DNA of 53,454 bases from Streptomyces rubellomurinus (GCF_000961885.1 NZ_JZKH01000053.1:1-53454), one strand, 5' to 3'; shown: positions 23,916 through 34,425, counted from the stretch's first letter. The notes: a model not told the origin generated them from the letters alone. Translations and numbers: made by a program.

Positions 23916-25439
23916 CTAGAACAGCCCGGTCGCGTCGGGGGAGTAGCTGACCAGCAGGTTCTTGGTCTGCTGGTAGTGCTCCAGCAGCGCCTTGTGGCCC
24001 TCCCGGCCGATGCCGGAGTTCTTGTAGCCGCCGAAGGCCGCGTGGGCCGGGTAGGCGTGGTAGCAGTTCGTCCAGACCCGGCCGGCCTGGATGGCCCGGC
24101 CGGCCCGGTGCGCGGTGTTGACGTCCCGGGTCCACACGCCGGCGCCGAGCCCGTACTGGGTGTCGTTGGCCAGCGCGACCGCCTCGTCGAAGCCGTCGAA
24201 GCGGGTCACCGAGACGACCGGGCCGAAGATCTCCTCCTGGAAGACCCGCATGCTGTTGACGCCCTCGAAGACCGTCGGCGTCACGTAGTACCCGCCGGCC
24301 AGGGCGCCGCCGAGGTCCGCGCGCTCGCCGCCGAGCAGCACCTTGGCGCCCTCGGCCTGGCCGATCTCGAAGTAGGAGAGGATCTTCTTCAGCTGCTCGG
24401 CGCTGGCCTGGGCGCCGATCTGGGTGTCGGTGTCCAGCGGGTTGCCCTGGCGCAGGCCGCGCACCCGCTCCAGGCCGTCGCCCAGCAGCCGCTCGTAGAC
24501 CGAGGACTCGATCAGCGCCCGGCTCGGGCAGGTGCAGACCTCGCCCTGGTTGAGGGCGAACATCGCGAAGCCCTCGACGGCCTTGTCGTAGAAGGCGTCC
24601 TGGGCGGCGGCGACGTCCGCGAAGAACAGGTTGGGGCTCTTGCCGCCCAGCTCCAGGGTGGCCGGGATCAGGTTCTCGGCGGCGGCGCGGGCGATCAGCC
24701 GGCCGGTGCTGGTCTCGCCGGTGAAGGCGAGCTTGCGGACCCGGGGGCTGGCGGCCAGCGGCGCGCCGGCCTCCTCGCCGAAGCCGGTGACGATGTTGAC
24801 CACGCCGGGCGGCAGCAGGTCGGCGGTGAGCTCGGCCAGCAGCAGCACCGAGGCCGGGGTCTGCTCGGCCGGCTTGAGCACCACCGCGTTGCCCGCGGCG
24901 AGTGCCGGGGCGAGCTTCCAGACCGCCATCAGGAGCGGGAAGTTCCACGGGATGATCTGGCCGACCACGCCCAGCGGCTCGTGGAAGTGGTAGGCCACGG
25001 TGTCCTCGTCCAGCTGGGACAGGCCGCCCTCCTGGGCCCGCAGCGCGCCGGCGAAGTAGCGCAGGTGGTCGACGGCGAGCGGCAGATCGGCGGCCAGCGT
25101 CTCGCGCACCGCCTTGCCGTTCTCCCAGCTCTCCGCGACGGCCAGCTGCTCCAGGTTGGCCTCCATCCGGTCGGCCAGCCGCAGCAGCACCTGGGCCCGT
25201 TCGGCGGGCGCCGTGCGGCCCCAGGCGGGCGCGGCGGCGTGGGCGGCGTCCAGGGCGGCCTCGATGTCCTCGGCGGTGCCGCGGGCGACCTCGGTGAACA
25301 CCTCGCCGTTGACCGGGCTCGGGTCGCCGAAGTACTCGCCGCGCACCGGCGGGCGCCACTCGCCGCCGATCCAGTGCTCGTAGCGCGGGCGGTAGGCGAC
25401 GATGCTGCCGGGGGAGCCGGGGGGCTGGTAGACCGTCAT
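23916..25439 (-). CDS. NAD(P)-dependent aldehyde dehydrogenase (ExaC/acetaldehyde type)
   Basis: A 507-residue ALDH with the oxyanion asparagine ([11 protein letters not shown]), the general base in [12 protein letters not shown] (near residue 268), and the nucleophile in [13 protein letters not shown] (near 300). The [11 protein letters not shown] form is typical of the acetaldehyde/chloroacetaldehyde branch (ExaC, AldB). It oxidises aldehydes to acids in the cytosol. ATG 25439 follows GAGGAGA. A -10-like TATCGT lies at 25580-25585 on the minus strand, giving a leader of about 130 bases. The terpene synthase gene lies 274 bases upstream in the same direction; that gap shows no further gene. 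Confidence 0.9.
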   Translation of the reverse strand: MTVYQPPGSPGSIVAYRPRYEHWIGGEWRPPVRGEYFGDPSPVNGEVFTEVARGTAEDIEAALDAAHAAAPAWGRTAPAERAQVLLRLADRMEANLEQLAVAESWENGKAVRETLAADLPLAVDHLRYFAGALRAQEGGLSQLDEDTVAYHFHEPLGVVGQIIPWNFPLLMAVWKLAPALAAGNAVVLKPAEQTPASVLLLAELTADLLPPGVVNIVTGFGEEAGAPLAASPRVRKLAFTGETSTGRLIARAAAENLIPATLELGGKSPNLFFADVAAAQDAFYDKAVEGFAMFALNQGEVCTCPSRALIESSVYERLLGDGLERVRGLRQGNPLDTDTQIGAQASAEQLKKILSYFEIGQAEGAKVLLGGERADLGGALAGGYYVTPTVFEGVNSMRVFQEEIFGPVVSVTRFDGFDEAVALANDTQYGLGAGVWTRDVNTAHRAGRAIQAGRVWTNCYHAYPAHAAFGGYKNSGIGREGHKALLEHYQQTKNLLVSYSPDATGLF

Positions 25440-25713
25440 GCTCTGGTGTCTCCTCGCGACGTCGGGCGCGGCCGGGCGGTGGCCGGGCCGCGCGCCGGAC
25501 CGCCCGGTCGGGGCGGCCCGGCGGGAGGGTGCGGACACGCGTACGGGCGGCCGCCCGCCGGGGGCGGCCGCCGTCGAGCACGATAGCCGCCGCGCGCCGG
25601 TTCGGCTACGGTCCGTACGTGGCGCCGGTACGGAGGGTGCGGCGGCCCGCTGTCGCTGCCCGCGATGGGAGTTGACGGTACGTCAGGCAGGCGCCCGGTC
25701 GCGCCCGGTCGCG

Positions 25714-26661
25714 TCAGACCACGTGGTACCGGCCGGTGCGGGCCTCCCAGCTGAGGTAGCCGGCCAGCCAGGTGAGCAGCCCGTCCGCGTACCGCTGGGC
25801 GATCGTCCGCTCGATCCGGGACAGGCCCAACTCGCGGTAGACGTCCGGGAGTCGGTCGCTCAGCTCCTGGCAGCGCTCGATCATCAGCCGGGCCTCGTCC
25901 AGGACCACCGCGCAGGCCTCCTCGGCCGAGCAGCGGCGCTCGCGCTGGACGATCATCACCAGGTTGTAGACGTCGCCGCGCGGGGCCTCCAGCGGGAAGG
26001 AGCGCACGTCGTTGCTCAACGACGGTATGTCGGCGGCCAGTTGGCGCAGCTGCCGGAGGACGGGGTGGTGCAGCACGGCGGCCGGGACCTCGAACTGGCC
26101 GAGGCGCTCGATCATGTCGAAGACGGTCTCCATCGCGGCGGTGCCGCGCCGCAGCACCAGGTAGCCGTCCCGGTCGGGCGGGCGGCTGGAGATCCGGCCG
26201 GCCGCCTCGGCCGGGTGGCTGGCCAGGTACCACTCCCAGTTGTAGGCGGCCCGGGCCTGCCAGCGGGCGGACATGCCGCGCACGCTGCGCTCCCAGAGAT
26301 CGGCGAAAGCGGTCTCGACGGCCGACCGGGTGTTCGGGGCGGTGCCGTGCAGGACGGCGATCAGTCGCTCGCAGATCGGGGCGACTTCGGTGGGGCGGCG
26401 GCCGAGCGGGCCGTCGAACTGGTCGTCGAAGAGGAAGTAGAAGCCCATCAGGTCGGCGGCCAGCGCGATCTCGTCCGGTTCGGCGTCCGGGTACCCGAGG
26501 GCCGCCAGGTCGGCCACGTCCCAGTGCGCGTATCCCGGGTGGTCGGCGTCGGGCAGCAGCGGGTGGCGGACCAGCCAGTCGCGGTGCAGCGCCCTGGCGT
26601 ACGGGCCGTGCGGACTGCGGCGGTGCGGGAACGGGATCTGAAGTGAGGTGTCGTCAGACAT
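25714..26661 (-). CDS. class I terpene synthase (probable sesquiterpene cyclase)
   Basis: A 315-residue terpene cyclase. Metal-binding motifs are complete: D79-D80-x-x-D83 (LFDDQFD), and the NSE triad N217-D-x-x-S221-x3-E225 (NDVRSFPLE). A pyrophosphate-sensor arginine lies near 171 and the R311-Y312 pair near the C-terminus. Length and motifs fit a cyclase acting on farnesyl diphosphate; geranyl diphosphate use is possible. The product cannot be predicted by reading alone. ATG 26661 follows GGGAG. No P450 or prenyltransferase adjoins it; the downstream aldehyde dehydrogenase is the only oxidising neighbour. Confidence 0.92.
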   Translation of the reverse strand: MSDDTSLQIPFPHRRSPHGPYARALHRDWLVRHPLLPDADHPGYAHWDVADLAALGYPDAEPDEIALAADLMGFYFLFDDQFDGPLGRRPTEVAPICERLIAVLHGTAPNTRSAVETAFADLWERSVRGMSARWQARAAYNWEWYLASHPAEAAGRISSRPPDRDGYLVLRRGTAAMETVFDMIERLGQFEVPAAVLHHPVLRQLRQLAADIPSLSNDVRSFPLEAPRGDVYNLVMIVQRERRCSAEEACAVVLDEARLMIERCQELSDRLPDVYRELGLSRIERTIAQRYADGLLTWLAGYLSWEARTGRYHVV

Positions 26662-26990
26662 CGGACTCCCGGTGCGGCGGATGGTGGGGGCGCTTTTGGT
26701 TCTGGTAATGATCGTGGGGGATCGTGGGAGATCGTCGGGGGGTTGACGCGGCGGGGCCCCGGGGGTGAGGGTGGTGACGCAAGATCATCTGCGTCTTGAG
26801 GGCCGTAGGGTATCTGATGGAATGATCGGACGTTAGGGATATAGGGCAATTGCCCCCGGCAAGCCGTCCGAACCCTCACCGCCCGCCCCAGCCTGCGCGA
26901 ATGTCACACGGCGGACCCGACGCGGCGCTAACCTCGGCTGCACGAGCAGTGATCGGGCAGTGACGGGATCGGCGAGGCGGAGGCGCGACG
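26662..26990. promoter_or_regulatory. divergent control region of the terpene synthase and LAL regulator
   Basis: This 329-base gap holds three close copies of GATCGTSGGG (about 26715-26745) and an interrupted palindrome, GACGCA-N8-TGCGTC (26776-26795). It also has a locally A/T-rich stretch (about 26810-26850) that probably contains promoters. No gene is seen. The palindrome could bind a regulator of the terpene synthase. Confidence 0.4.
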
Positions 26991-29900
26991 GTGACCGAGC
27001 AGGGCAACGAACTTCGGACGGGCACCGGCCAGGGCGGCGACGCCCCACGGATCAGGCTGCGCGACCGCGACTCCGAACTGCGCTCCGTGGAAGCGGCCGT
27101 CGACCGGCTCTGCCGCGAATTCGCCGCCGGCGGCACCGAGATCGGCGACCTGCTCGCCTTCTCCGGCCGCCCCGGCATCGGCAAGACCAGCCTGCTGCAC
27201 GAGGTCCGCCGGATCGCCAAGCTCCGCGAGGGCGCCACCGTGCTGTTCGCCCGCGGCGGCGAACGCCAGCTCAAGGAGCCGTACCACGTGCTCCGCCAGC
27301 TCCTCCAGCCCGTGCTCAGCGACCTCAGGCCCGACGAGTTCCGCCAGGTCATGGGCACCTGGGAGGAGGTCGTCGGACCGGCCATCGGCCTCAAGCAGCC
27401 CAAGCCCGGCGCCCGCCGCCTCGACCCCCAGGGCGTGCGCGACGGCCTCGACTACGTCCTCACCCAGCTCGCGCCCCGCCGCGCCCCGATGGTGATGATC
27501 GTCGACGACCTGCACTGGGCGGACGCCGAGTCCCTCGCCTGGCTCACCAAGTTCGCCGTCCGCTCCGGCGAACTGCCCGTCCTGCTCGTGTTCGCCTACC
27601 GCGAGGACGAGAGCGACTGGCCCGAGGGCCAGGAGTTCCGCCGCAGCGTCCTCGGCCTCAAGGGCCGCAAGCACGAACTCAACCGGCTCAACCTGACGTC
27701 CGTCACCGACATGATCCGGGCCGAACTCGGCGACCGCGCCGAGGACGCCTTCTGCTACGAGTTCTGGAACGTCGTCAACGGCAACCCCTTCGAGGTCGTC
27801 GCCCTCCTCGACCAGGTCCGCGACCAGGAGCTCGAACCCGTCGAGGAGAACTCCCGGCAGCTGCGCGAACTCGCCGTCGACGCCACCGGGATGACCCTCA
27901 AGAGCTGGCTCGACCGGCTCGGCGCCACCACCCTGCGCTTCGCCTGGGCCTGCGCCATGCTGGGCACCGACATCCGGATCGACCTCGCCACCCGGATCTC
28001 CACCCAGAGCGCCGAGGGCGCCCGCGAGTCCATCAAGCAGCTGCGCAAGCAGCGCGTGCTCACCCAGGCCCCCAACGGGAACCTGGAGTTCGTCCACCCG
28101 CTGATCGGCAGCTCCATCTACAACACCATGCCGGACGCCACCCGGCTCGGCATGCACGGCATCGCCGCCGTCGAGATCGAGAACGCCGGGCTCGGCCTGC
28201 TCGCCGCCTCCCGCCACCTGGTCGAGACCCACGCCGGCGAGGGCGACGACCGGATCGTCAAGAAGCTGCGCCGCGCCGCCGTCGAACACCAGCTGATCGG
28301 CGCCCCCGAGGCCGCCCAGCGCTGCCTGCACCGCGCGCTCGACGAGCCGCCCGCCGACGACATCCGCACCGAGGTGCTGTACGAACTCGGCTGCTCCGCG
28401 CTGCTCACCGACCCCGTCGCCACCGTCAACCAGCTGAGGCTCGCCCTCGACCCGGACGAGGGACCGCTGCGCCCCGAACTGCGCGTCGACGCGACCTTCC
28501 GGCTCTCCGAAGTGCTCGCGCACAGCGGCGAACTCGGCCAGGCCGCCCTGGTCTGCCAGGAGGAGGCACGGCGCACCGCCGACCCGGCCGGGCGGCAGCG
28601 GCTGCAGGCCGCCTCCTTCATGTGGCACGCCTTCCGCAAGTCCGAGGAGGACGGCCCCGGCCGCTCCGCCCGGCTGGAGGAGATGTCCGCCGGCCTGGCC
28701 GGCCGCGAGGCCGCCGACCGGGCGGTGCTCGCCATGCGCGCCTGGGACCTGACCCTGCGCGGCAAGCCCTCCGCCGACGCCCTCGCGCTCGCCGACGAGG
28801 TCCTGGACGGCGGGCGGCTGCCCAAGGGCCTCGGCTGGACCGACACCATGTGGGGCTTCGAACTGCCCTCGATGCTCGGCCTCACCTACATCTACAACGA
28901 CCGCATCGCGCAGGCCGAGCGGCTGTTCGCGGACGCCATCATCCAGTTCGAGGTGGCCGGCTGGAGCGGCGCCCACCGGGGCTTCGCCTACTTCCTGATG
29001 GGCCTGGCCCGGTTCCGCCGCGGCCTGCTCGCCGAGGCCGAGGACTTCCTGCGCCGCGCGTACCGGATCTCCGAGCGGATCGGGCCCCGGCTGCCGCTCG
29101 CCTGGGACGCGGTCGGCGTGCTGGTGGACACCCTGCTGGCCCGCGGCCGGGTCGACGAGGCCTGGAGCTGGCCGACGAGTTCGGCTTCCACCCGCCGTAC
29201 CACGCCACCGCCATGGTGCTGCCGGACGCCGCCTCGCTGTACGGCAAGCTGCTCATCGCCAAGAAGCGCTACGCCGGCGCGGCCGCCGCGCTCACCGAGG
29301 CCGGCGCCCAGCTGGAGATCCGCGGCTGGCACAACACCGTCTGGGCGCCCTGGGCCGGCCACCTCGCCATCGCGATCGCCGCCGACGAGCCCGAGCGCTC
29401 CCGCGAGTACGCCCAGAAGGCCGTCGAGGACGCCCGCACCTTCGGCACCGCCTCGGCGATCGGCAGCGCGCTGCGGCTGCAGGCGCGGATCGAGGACGGC
29501 CAGCAGGCCGTCGAGCTGCTGGAGCAGGCCGTGGAGCACCTGGGGCAGTCCCCGGCCGGGTACGAGCACGCCGTCGCCCTGGTCGACCTCGGCGCCGCGC
29601 TGCGCCGGGTCGGACGGCTGGAGGACGCCCAGGAGTACCTGTACCAGGGCATCGAACTGGCCCAGCACTGCTCGGCGGAGCGGCTGGTCGAGCGCGCCCG
29701 GCAGGAGCTGGCCAACTACGGCCTGCGGCCCAACCGGCTGGGGCTGCGCGACTTCCGCGACACCCTGGACACGCTCAGCGGGCCCGAGTGGGAGGTCGCC
29801 CGGCGGGCGGCGCGGGGCGTGCCGCCGCAGCGGATCGCCGAGGAGCTGGGGCTGCAGCTGAGCCTGGTCAACCGGCGGCTGGCGGCGGTCTACCGCAAGG

Positions 29901-30007
29901 CCGGCAGCGGGCCGGACGGGCTGGCCACCGCGCTCGGGCTGCCGACGCGGCCGCAGGAGCCGGGTCCGGGCGCGGGCGAGGGCGCGGACGCGGACGCGGA
30001 GCACTGA
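26991..30007 (+). pseudogene. large AAA ATPase/LuxR (LAL-type) regulator with a one-base frameshift
   Basis: Two frames join into one protein of about 1,005 residues. Frame 3 encodes an AAA domain with Walker A GRPGIGKT (59-66), Walker B MVMIVDDLHWAD (near 170), and helical TPR-like repeats. At about 29161 the similarity moves to frame 2, which continues LELADEFGFHPPYHA and ends with a helix-turn-helix (PPQRIAEELGLQLSLVNRRL). Adding one C at the CC of 29161-29162 restores GRVDEALELADEF. As it stands, frame 3 ends at 29861 with no DNA-binding domain. This is a real inactivating deletion or a sequencing error; the intact codon bias on both sides favours a recent or artefactual change. GTG 26991 follows GGCGGAGGC. 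Confidence 0.8.
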
Positions 30008-30190
30008 CGGACGGGCGGGGGCGGACGGGCGGGGCGGCGGGGCGGCCGGTGGTGACCGGGCGGCGCGCACGGGCGCACAAGCGCCCCCGGCACCCCCGCC
30101 GTCGCTAGGCTGACGGGGCCGGGCGGCCGCTGCGCCCCCGGCCGGACCGGAATCGGGTGGCCGCGCCGCGGCCGCAGTGAGGAGCAGGCC

Positions 30191-31246
30191 ATGGCCACCA
30201 GCGTGCGGCACGAACCGCTCGCCCCCTCCGGCGCGGGCGCGGCGATCGGGCGCTGGACGCTCACCGCCGGCCGGTACCGGGCCGGCGTGCTCACCCTCGG
30301 CGCCACCCTGCACACCCTGGAGGCGCCGGACCGGGCCGGCCGCAGCGCCCAAGTGCTGCTGGCGACGGACGAGTTGGCCCAGATCCTCGGCCCGGCCCGG
30401 CACTACGGCACGGTGGTCGGCCGGTACGCCAACCGGATCGACGGCTCCACCGTCACCATCGACGGCGAGGAGCACCCGCTGGCGCCCACCGGCGGCGGGC
30501 TCACCATCCACGGCGGCCCGGACGGCTTCGCGAGCCGGATCTGGACGGCCGAGGAGGTCGAGGGCGGGGTGCGGCTGCGGCTGCACAGCCCGGACGGCGA
30601 CCAGGGCTTCCCGGGCGCGCTGGACGTCACCGTCACCTACACCCTGGACGCGGACGGCGAACTGGTGATCGCCTACCGCGCCGCGACCAGCCGGCCGACC
30701 GTCGTCAACCTGACCAACCACGCCTACGTCAACCTCTCGGGTGAGGGTTCGGGCGACGTCCTCGGCCACCTGCTCACCCTGGACGCGGACGGCTACACCC
30801 CGGCCGACGAGCGACAGGTCCCGTACGGGCGGATCGAGCCGGTGGCCGGCACGCCGTTCGACTTCACCACGGCCACCCCGATCGGCAAGTCGGTGCACGA
30901 CGACCACCCGCAGCTGGCCGGGCCGGGCGGCTACGACCACAACTGGGTGCTGCGGCCCCGGCCGGCGGACGGCGCCCCGGCGCGGGCGGCGCTGCTGGAG
31001 GACCCGGTCAGCGGCCGCACCCTCGAGGTGCTGACCACCGAGCCGGGCATCCAGGTCTACACGGCGAACAAGTTCCAGGGCGCGGTCACCGGCGCGAGCG
31101 GCGTCCCGTACGGGCCGTTCGCCGGGATCGCGCTGGAGACCCAGCACTTCCCGGACTCCCCGCACCACCCCTCCTTCCCGAGCACCGTGCTGCGGCCGGG
31201 CGAGGAGTTCCGCTCGACCACGGTGCTGCGGTTCGGGATCAGCTAG
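30191..31246 (+). CDS. galM: aldose 1-epimerase (mutarotase)
   Basis: A 351-residue GalM with the catalytic histidine H177 in NLTNHAYVNLSG and the base E316 in ALETQHFPDSPHHPSFPST. The substrate-binding pairs YANRIDGS and TIHGGPDGF are also present. It interconverts alpha and beta anomers of glucose or galactose in the cytosol. The start ATG follows GAGGAGCAGGCC. It is followed by a convergent GNAT gene whose coding end overlaps by eight bases around a GCTAGC palindrome. It precedes the maltose import and hydrolysis genes, which release sugars needing mutarotation. Confidence 0.93.
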   Translation: MATSVRHEPLAPSGAGAAIGRWTLTAGRYRAGVLTLGATLHTLEAPDRAGRSAQVLLATDELAQILGPARHYGTVVGRYANRIDGSTVTIDGEEHPLAPTGGGLTIHGGPDGFASRIWTAEEVEGGVRLRLHSPDGDQGFPGALDVTVTYTLDADGELVIAYRAATSRPTVVNLTNHAYVNLSGEGSGDVLGHLLTLDADGYTPADERQVPYGRIEPVAGTPFDFTTATPIGKSVHDDHPQLAGPGGYDHNWVLRPRPADGAPARAALLEDPVSGRTLEVLTTEPGIQVYTANKFQGAVTGASGVPYGPFAGIALETQHFPDSPHHPSFPSTVLRPGEEFRSTTVLRFGIS

Positions 31247-31742
31247 CGGGCAGGTCCCGGCGCATGCAGATCCGGGGCCACCGGTCCAGGCCGTGCGCGG
31301 CCTCCTGCCGGCGGATCTCGCGCAGGCCGGGGGTGAGCTCGTGGTCGGCCAGCGGGCGGAAGCCGAGCCGGGCGTAGTAGGGGGCGTTCCAGGGGACGTC
31401 GGCGAAGGTGGTCAGGGTGAGCGCCGGGGCGTCGGTGGTCGCGGCGAGGTGCTCGATCAGTGCCCGGCCGATGCCCCGCCGGGCGTACGCGGGGTGCACG
31501 GACACCTGCTCGACGTGCAGCGCGCCGTCCACCGGCTCGGCGAGCAGGTAGCCGGCGACGGTGCCGTCCACCTCGGCGGCCAGGGCGGTGCCGTGGTCCA
31601 GGTAGTGGGCGAGTTCGTCCGGGGCGGGCGGTTCGTCGTCGGCGATCTCCTGCATGCCGATGGCGGCGAAGGGCGCTCCGGCGGCCCGTTCCAGTGCGGT
31701 CAGCAGGGGGAGTTCGCCTCGGGTGACGGCTCTGATGCGCAT
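31239..31742 (-). CDS. GNAT family N-acetyltransferase
   Basis: A 167-residue GNAT with the acetyl-CoA loop in VEQVSVHPAYARRGIGRALIEHL (R/Q-x-x-G-x-G/A pattern RRGIGR) and the C-terminal NAPYYARLGFRPLA. ATG 31742 is the natural start; upstream codons look non-coding. The acceptor is unknown and could be a small amine, an antibiotic or a protein terminus. The gene converges on galM and overlaps it by eight bases, so antisense interference between the two 3' ends is possible. Confidence 0.85.
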   Translation of the reverse strand: MRIRAVTRGELPLLTALERAAGAPFAAIGMQEIADDEPPAPDELAHYLDHGTALAAEVDGTVAGYLLAEPVDGALHVEQVSVHPAYARRGIGRALIEHLAATTDAPALTLTTFADVPWNAPYYARLGFRPLADHELTPGLREIRRQEAAHGLDRWPRICMRRDLPAS

Positions 31743-31895
31743 GCGTCCAGTCTGCTGCAGGCGGCTTCCGGCCACGCACGGTGGTCCCGTCGGCCACGGG
31801 CGATCGGGGCGAATCGGACGAATCGGGATGTTCGGCGCGACGGTCAACTACCGTGCGGCTACGTCCAGGACACGCGGCTGTAACGATCGCCGTTT

Positions 31896-31916
31896 CTTGC
31901 AGAAACTTGCTGCAAG
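31896..31916 (+). promoter_or_regulatory. MalR/Reg1-type operator upstream of malE
   Basis: CTTGCAG-N7-CTGCAAG is a perfect interrupted palindrome about 135 bases before malE. TTGCAG/CTGCAA half-sites are the known operator elements of Streptomyces maltose and amylase genes controlled by the LacI-family repressor MalR (Reg1), which is encoded downstream at 37180-38199. Confidence 0.75.
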
Positions 31917-32050
31917 GACTTTCCGTCGATCTTTCACCGCTGTTAACTTCCTTCCCGAGCCCGACGGCAGCAACGGTGCGGTCGGACGAGGCAGCCATTA
32001 TGCGCCTGTCTTCTTACATCTCGGGCACCCCCACCCTCCAAGGAGTTCTC

Positions 32051-33328
32051 ATGCGGCGTGGCATCGCGGCCTCTGCCCTCGTTGTGGCCCTCGCGGTCTC
32101 GATGGCTGCCTGTGGCAGCAGCGGCTCCAGCTCCGACGGCAAGGCCGACGGGCCGGTCACCCTCACGTACTGGGACACCTCGAACGCCACCAACGAGGCG
32201 CCGAACTACCAGGAACTGGTCAAGAAGTTCGAGGCCGCCAACCCGAACATCAAGGTGGACTTCGTCAACGTCCCCTTCGACCAGGCGCAGAACAAGCTCC
32301 AGACCGCCATGGGGGCCAAGGGCGCTCCGGACGTGTTCCGCTCCGAGGTCGGCTGGACCGCCGCCTTCGCCAAGGCCGGCTTCCTGGAGCCGCTGGACGG
32401 CACCCCGGCCGCCGCCGACACCTCCGCCTTCCAGCCCAGCCTGATCCAGCAGGCCCAGTACGCGGGCAAGCTGTACGGCGTGCCGCTGGTCACCGACACC
32501 CTCGGCCTGATGTACAACAAGGAGCTCTTCGCCAAGGCCGGCATCACCGCGGCGCCGAAGACCTGGGACGAGCTCAAGACCGACGCCGCCGCCATCAAGG
32601 ACAAGGCCGGCGTGGACGGCTTCTGGCTGAAGGCCGCGGACGGCTACTACGCGATGCCGTTCCTGTTCGGCGAGGGCACCGACACCGTCGACGCCGCCAA
32701 CAAGAAGATCACCGTCACCTCGCCGGAGGCCGTCAAGGCCGTCGAGACGTACAAGTCGATGTTCACCTCGCCCGGCACCGCCAAGGCCGACGTCACCACC
32801 GACGCCTACGCGCACATGATGGACGCCTTCAACAGCGGCAAGGTCGCGGCGATCATCCAGGGCCCCTGGGAGATCACCAACGTCTACAAGGGCTCCGCCT
32901 TCGCCGACAAGAAGAACCTCGGCATCGCCGCCGTCCCCGGCGGCTCCGCCGGCAAGTCCGGCGCCCCCACCGGCGGCCACAACATCTCCGTCTACGCCGG
33001 CTCCGACAAGGCCCACAAGGCCGCCGCCGAGAAGTTCGCCGCCTTCATGACCTCGGCCGAGAGCCAGGCCTTCATCGCGCAGAAGAACTCCACCCTGCCG
33101 ACCCGCTCCGACGCCTACACCGCGGATGTCAAGGCCGACCCGGGCATCGCCGGCTTCCAGGCCATCCTCCCCAGCGCCAAGCCGCGCCCCGAACTGCCCG
33201 AGTACAGCTCGCTGTTCGCCTCGCTCGGCGAGAACCTCGGCAAGTCCCTCCAGGGCACCAGCACCCAGGACGCGCTGAACACCGTCTCCACCGACTACGC
33301 CAAGCTCCTGCCGGGCTTCGCCAAGTAG
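32051..33328 (+). CDS. malE: maltose/maltodextrin-binding lipoprotein
   Basis: A 425-residue sugar-binding protein with signal peptide and lipobox MAAC (lipidated C21). The mature part is a family 1 extracellular solute-binding fold: VTLTYWDTSNATNE, LIQQAQYAGKLYGVPLVTDTLGLMYNKELF, FNSGKVAAIIQGPWEI and NSTLPTRSDAY. It captures maltose or maltodextrins outside the membrane for MalF/MalG. ATG 32051 follows AAGGAG. A MalR-type operator lies upstream, and a hairpin between malE and malF may allow more MalE than permease. The identification rests on the whole locus (permeases, alpha-glucosidase, MalR). Confidence 0.92.
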   Translation: MRRGIAASALVVALAVSMAACGSSGSSSDGKADGPVTLTYWDTSNATNEAPNYQELVKKFEAANPNIKVDFVNVPFDQAQNKLQTAMGAKGAPDVFRSEVGWTAAFAKAGFLEPLDGTPAAADTSAFQPSLIQQAQYAGKLYGVPLVTDTLGLMYNKELFAKAGITAAPKTWDELKTDAAAIKDKAGVDGFWLKAADGYYAMPFLFGEGTDTVDAANKKITVTSPEAVKAVETYKSMFTSPGTAKADVTTDAYAHMMDAFNSGKVAAIIQGPWEITNVYKGSAFADKKNLGIAAVPGGSAGKSGAPTGGHNISVYAGSDKAHKAAAEKFAAFMTSAESQAFIAQKNSTLPTRSDAYTADVKADPGIAGFQAILPSAKPRPELPEYSSLFASLGENLGKSLQGTSTQDALNTVSTDYAKLLPGFAK

Positions 33329-33337
33329 TCCCCCGCG

Positions 33338-33366
33338 CCCGGCCCGCCGACGAACGGCGGGCCGGG
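33338..33366 (+). terminator. intra-operon hairpin between malE and malF
   Basis: A 12-bp perfect stem (33338-33349 with 33355-33366), loop ACGAA, lies 10 bases after malE. Partial termination or 3'-end protection here would leave excess binding-protein message, as seen in many sugar ABC operons. Confidence 0.6.
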
Positions 33367-33423
33367 CCGTCGGCACACCCGAGGCCGCCTGCTTCCCCAA
33401 GAATCCCCGAGAAGGTGCAAACG

Positions 33424-34425
33424 ATGTCAGTCGCCGTGCAGGGCGCCACCGGCAAGGGCAGCCGGGAGCGCGACCAGCGTCCGGGCCCGTGGGAACGCCT
33501 CAAGCGCTCCTACGCCAAGCACTGGTACGCCTACGCGATGATCGCCCCGGTCGTGCTCGTGCTCGGCGTGCTGGTGCTCTACCCGCTCGCCGAGGGCATC
33601 TGGCTGACCCTCACCGACGCCAACAGCCTCAACATCGCGCGCAAGATCGGCGTCAACGAGATCCCGGCCAGCTACCAGTACATCGGCTTCCACAACTACG
33701 CCGACATCCTCTGGGGCCCCGGCTCGTACGACCGCTTCTGGTCCCACTTCGTGTGGACCATCGCCTGGACGGGCACCTGCGTCGCCCTGCACTACACCCT
33801 CGGCCTCGGCCTCGCCGTCCTGCTCAACAAGAAGCTGCGCGGGCGGGCCGGCTACCGGATGCTGCTCATCCTCCCGTGGGCCGTCCCGACCTTCGTCACC
33901 GTCTTCTCCTGGCGCCTGATGCTCTCCGACGGCGGCGTGATCAACAGCGCGCTCGGCGCCCTCCACCTGCCCGAGCCCGGCTGGCTCACCCACCCGTGGG
34001 CCCAGAAGGCGGCCGCGATCCTGGTCAACACCTGGGCCGGCGTGCCGTTCATGATGATCTCGCTGCTCGGCGGCCTGCAGTCGATCCCGGCCGAGCTCTA
34101 CGAGGCCGCCGAGATGGACGGCGCCACCCGCTGGCAGCAGTTCCGCCACATCACCCTGCCCGGGCTGCGCAGCGTCTCCTCGACCGTCGTGCTGCTCGGC
34201 GTGATCTGGACGTTCAACCAGTTCAACGTCATCTACCTGCTGTTCGGCAAGGGCGCCCCCGACGCGCAGCTGCTGGTCACCTGGGCCTACCGCCTCGGCT
34301 TCGGCCAGATCCCCGCGGACTACGCGCAGTCCGCCGCGTACGGCGTCATCCTGCTGTCCATCCTGATCGTCTTCACCGCCTTCTACCGGCGCTGGCTCGC
34401 CCGCAACGAGCAGGCCAACGGCTAG
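33424..34425 (+). CDS. malF: maltose ABC transporter permease MalF
   Basis: A 333-residue permease with six transmembrane helices. The EAA loop EAAEMDGATRWQQFRHITLP (near residues 225-245) docks the ATPase. The first periplasmic region includes IPASYQYIGFHNYADIL, typical of MalF/UgpA permeases. ATG 33424 is preceded by GAGAAGG. No ATPase gene lies in this operon; in Streptomyces such importers are energised by the shared ATPase MsiK encoded elsewhere. Confidence 0.92.
   Translation: MSVAVQGATGKGSRERDQRPGPWERLKRSYAKHWYAYAMIAPVVLVLGVLVLYPLAEGIWLTLTDANSLNIARKIGVNEIPASYQYIGFHNYADILWGPGSYDRFWSHFVWTIAWTGTCVALHYTLGLGLAVLLNKKLRGRAGYRMLLILPWAVPTFVTVFSWRLMLSDGGVINSALGALHLPEPGWLTHPWAQKAAAILVNTWAGVPFMMISLLGGLQSIPAELYEAAEMDGATRWQQFRHITLPGLRSVSSTVVLLGVIWTFNQFNVIYLLFGKGAPDAQLLVTWAYRLGFGQIPADYAQSAAYGVILLSILIVFTAFYRRWLARNEQANG

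Noticed and set aside
23371..25581. Single 736-codon minus-strand frame joining the NTF2-like gene with upstream sequence
   Set aside because: Only the last 108 codons are coding; the rest is the shadow frame of the aldehyde dehydrogenase.
31239..31246. Overlap of galM and GNAT ends as a frameshift sign
   Set aside because: Both stop codons are intact and interlocked around GCTAGC; both proteins have full family length.
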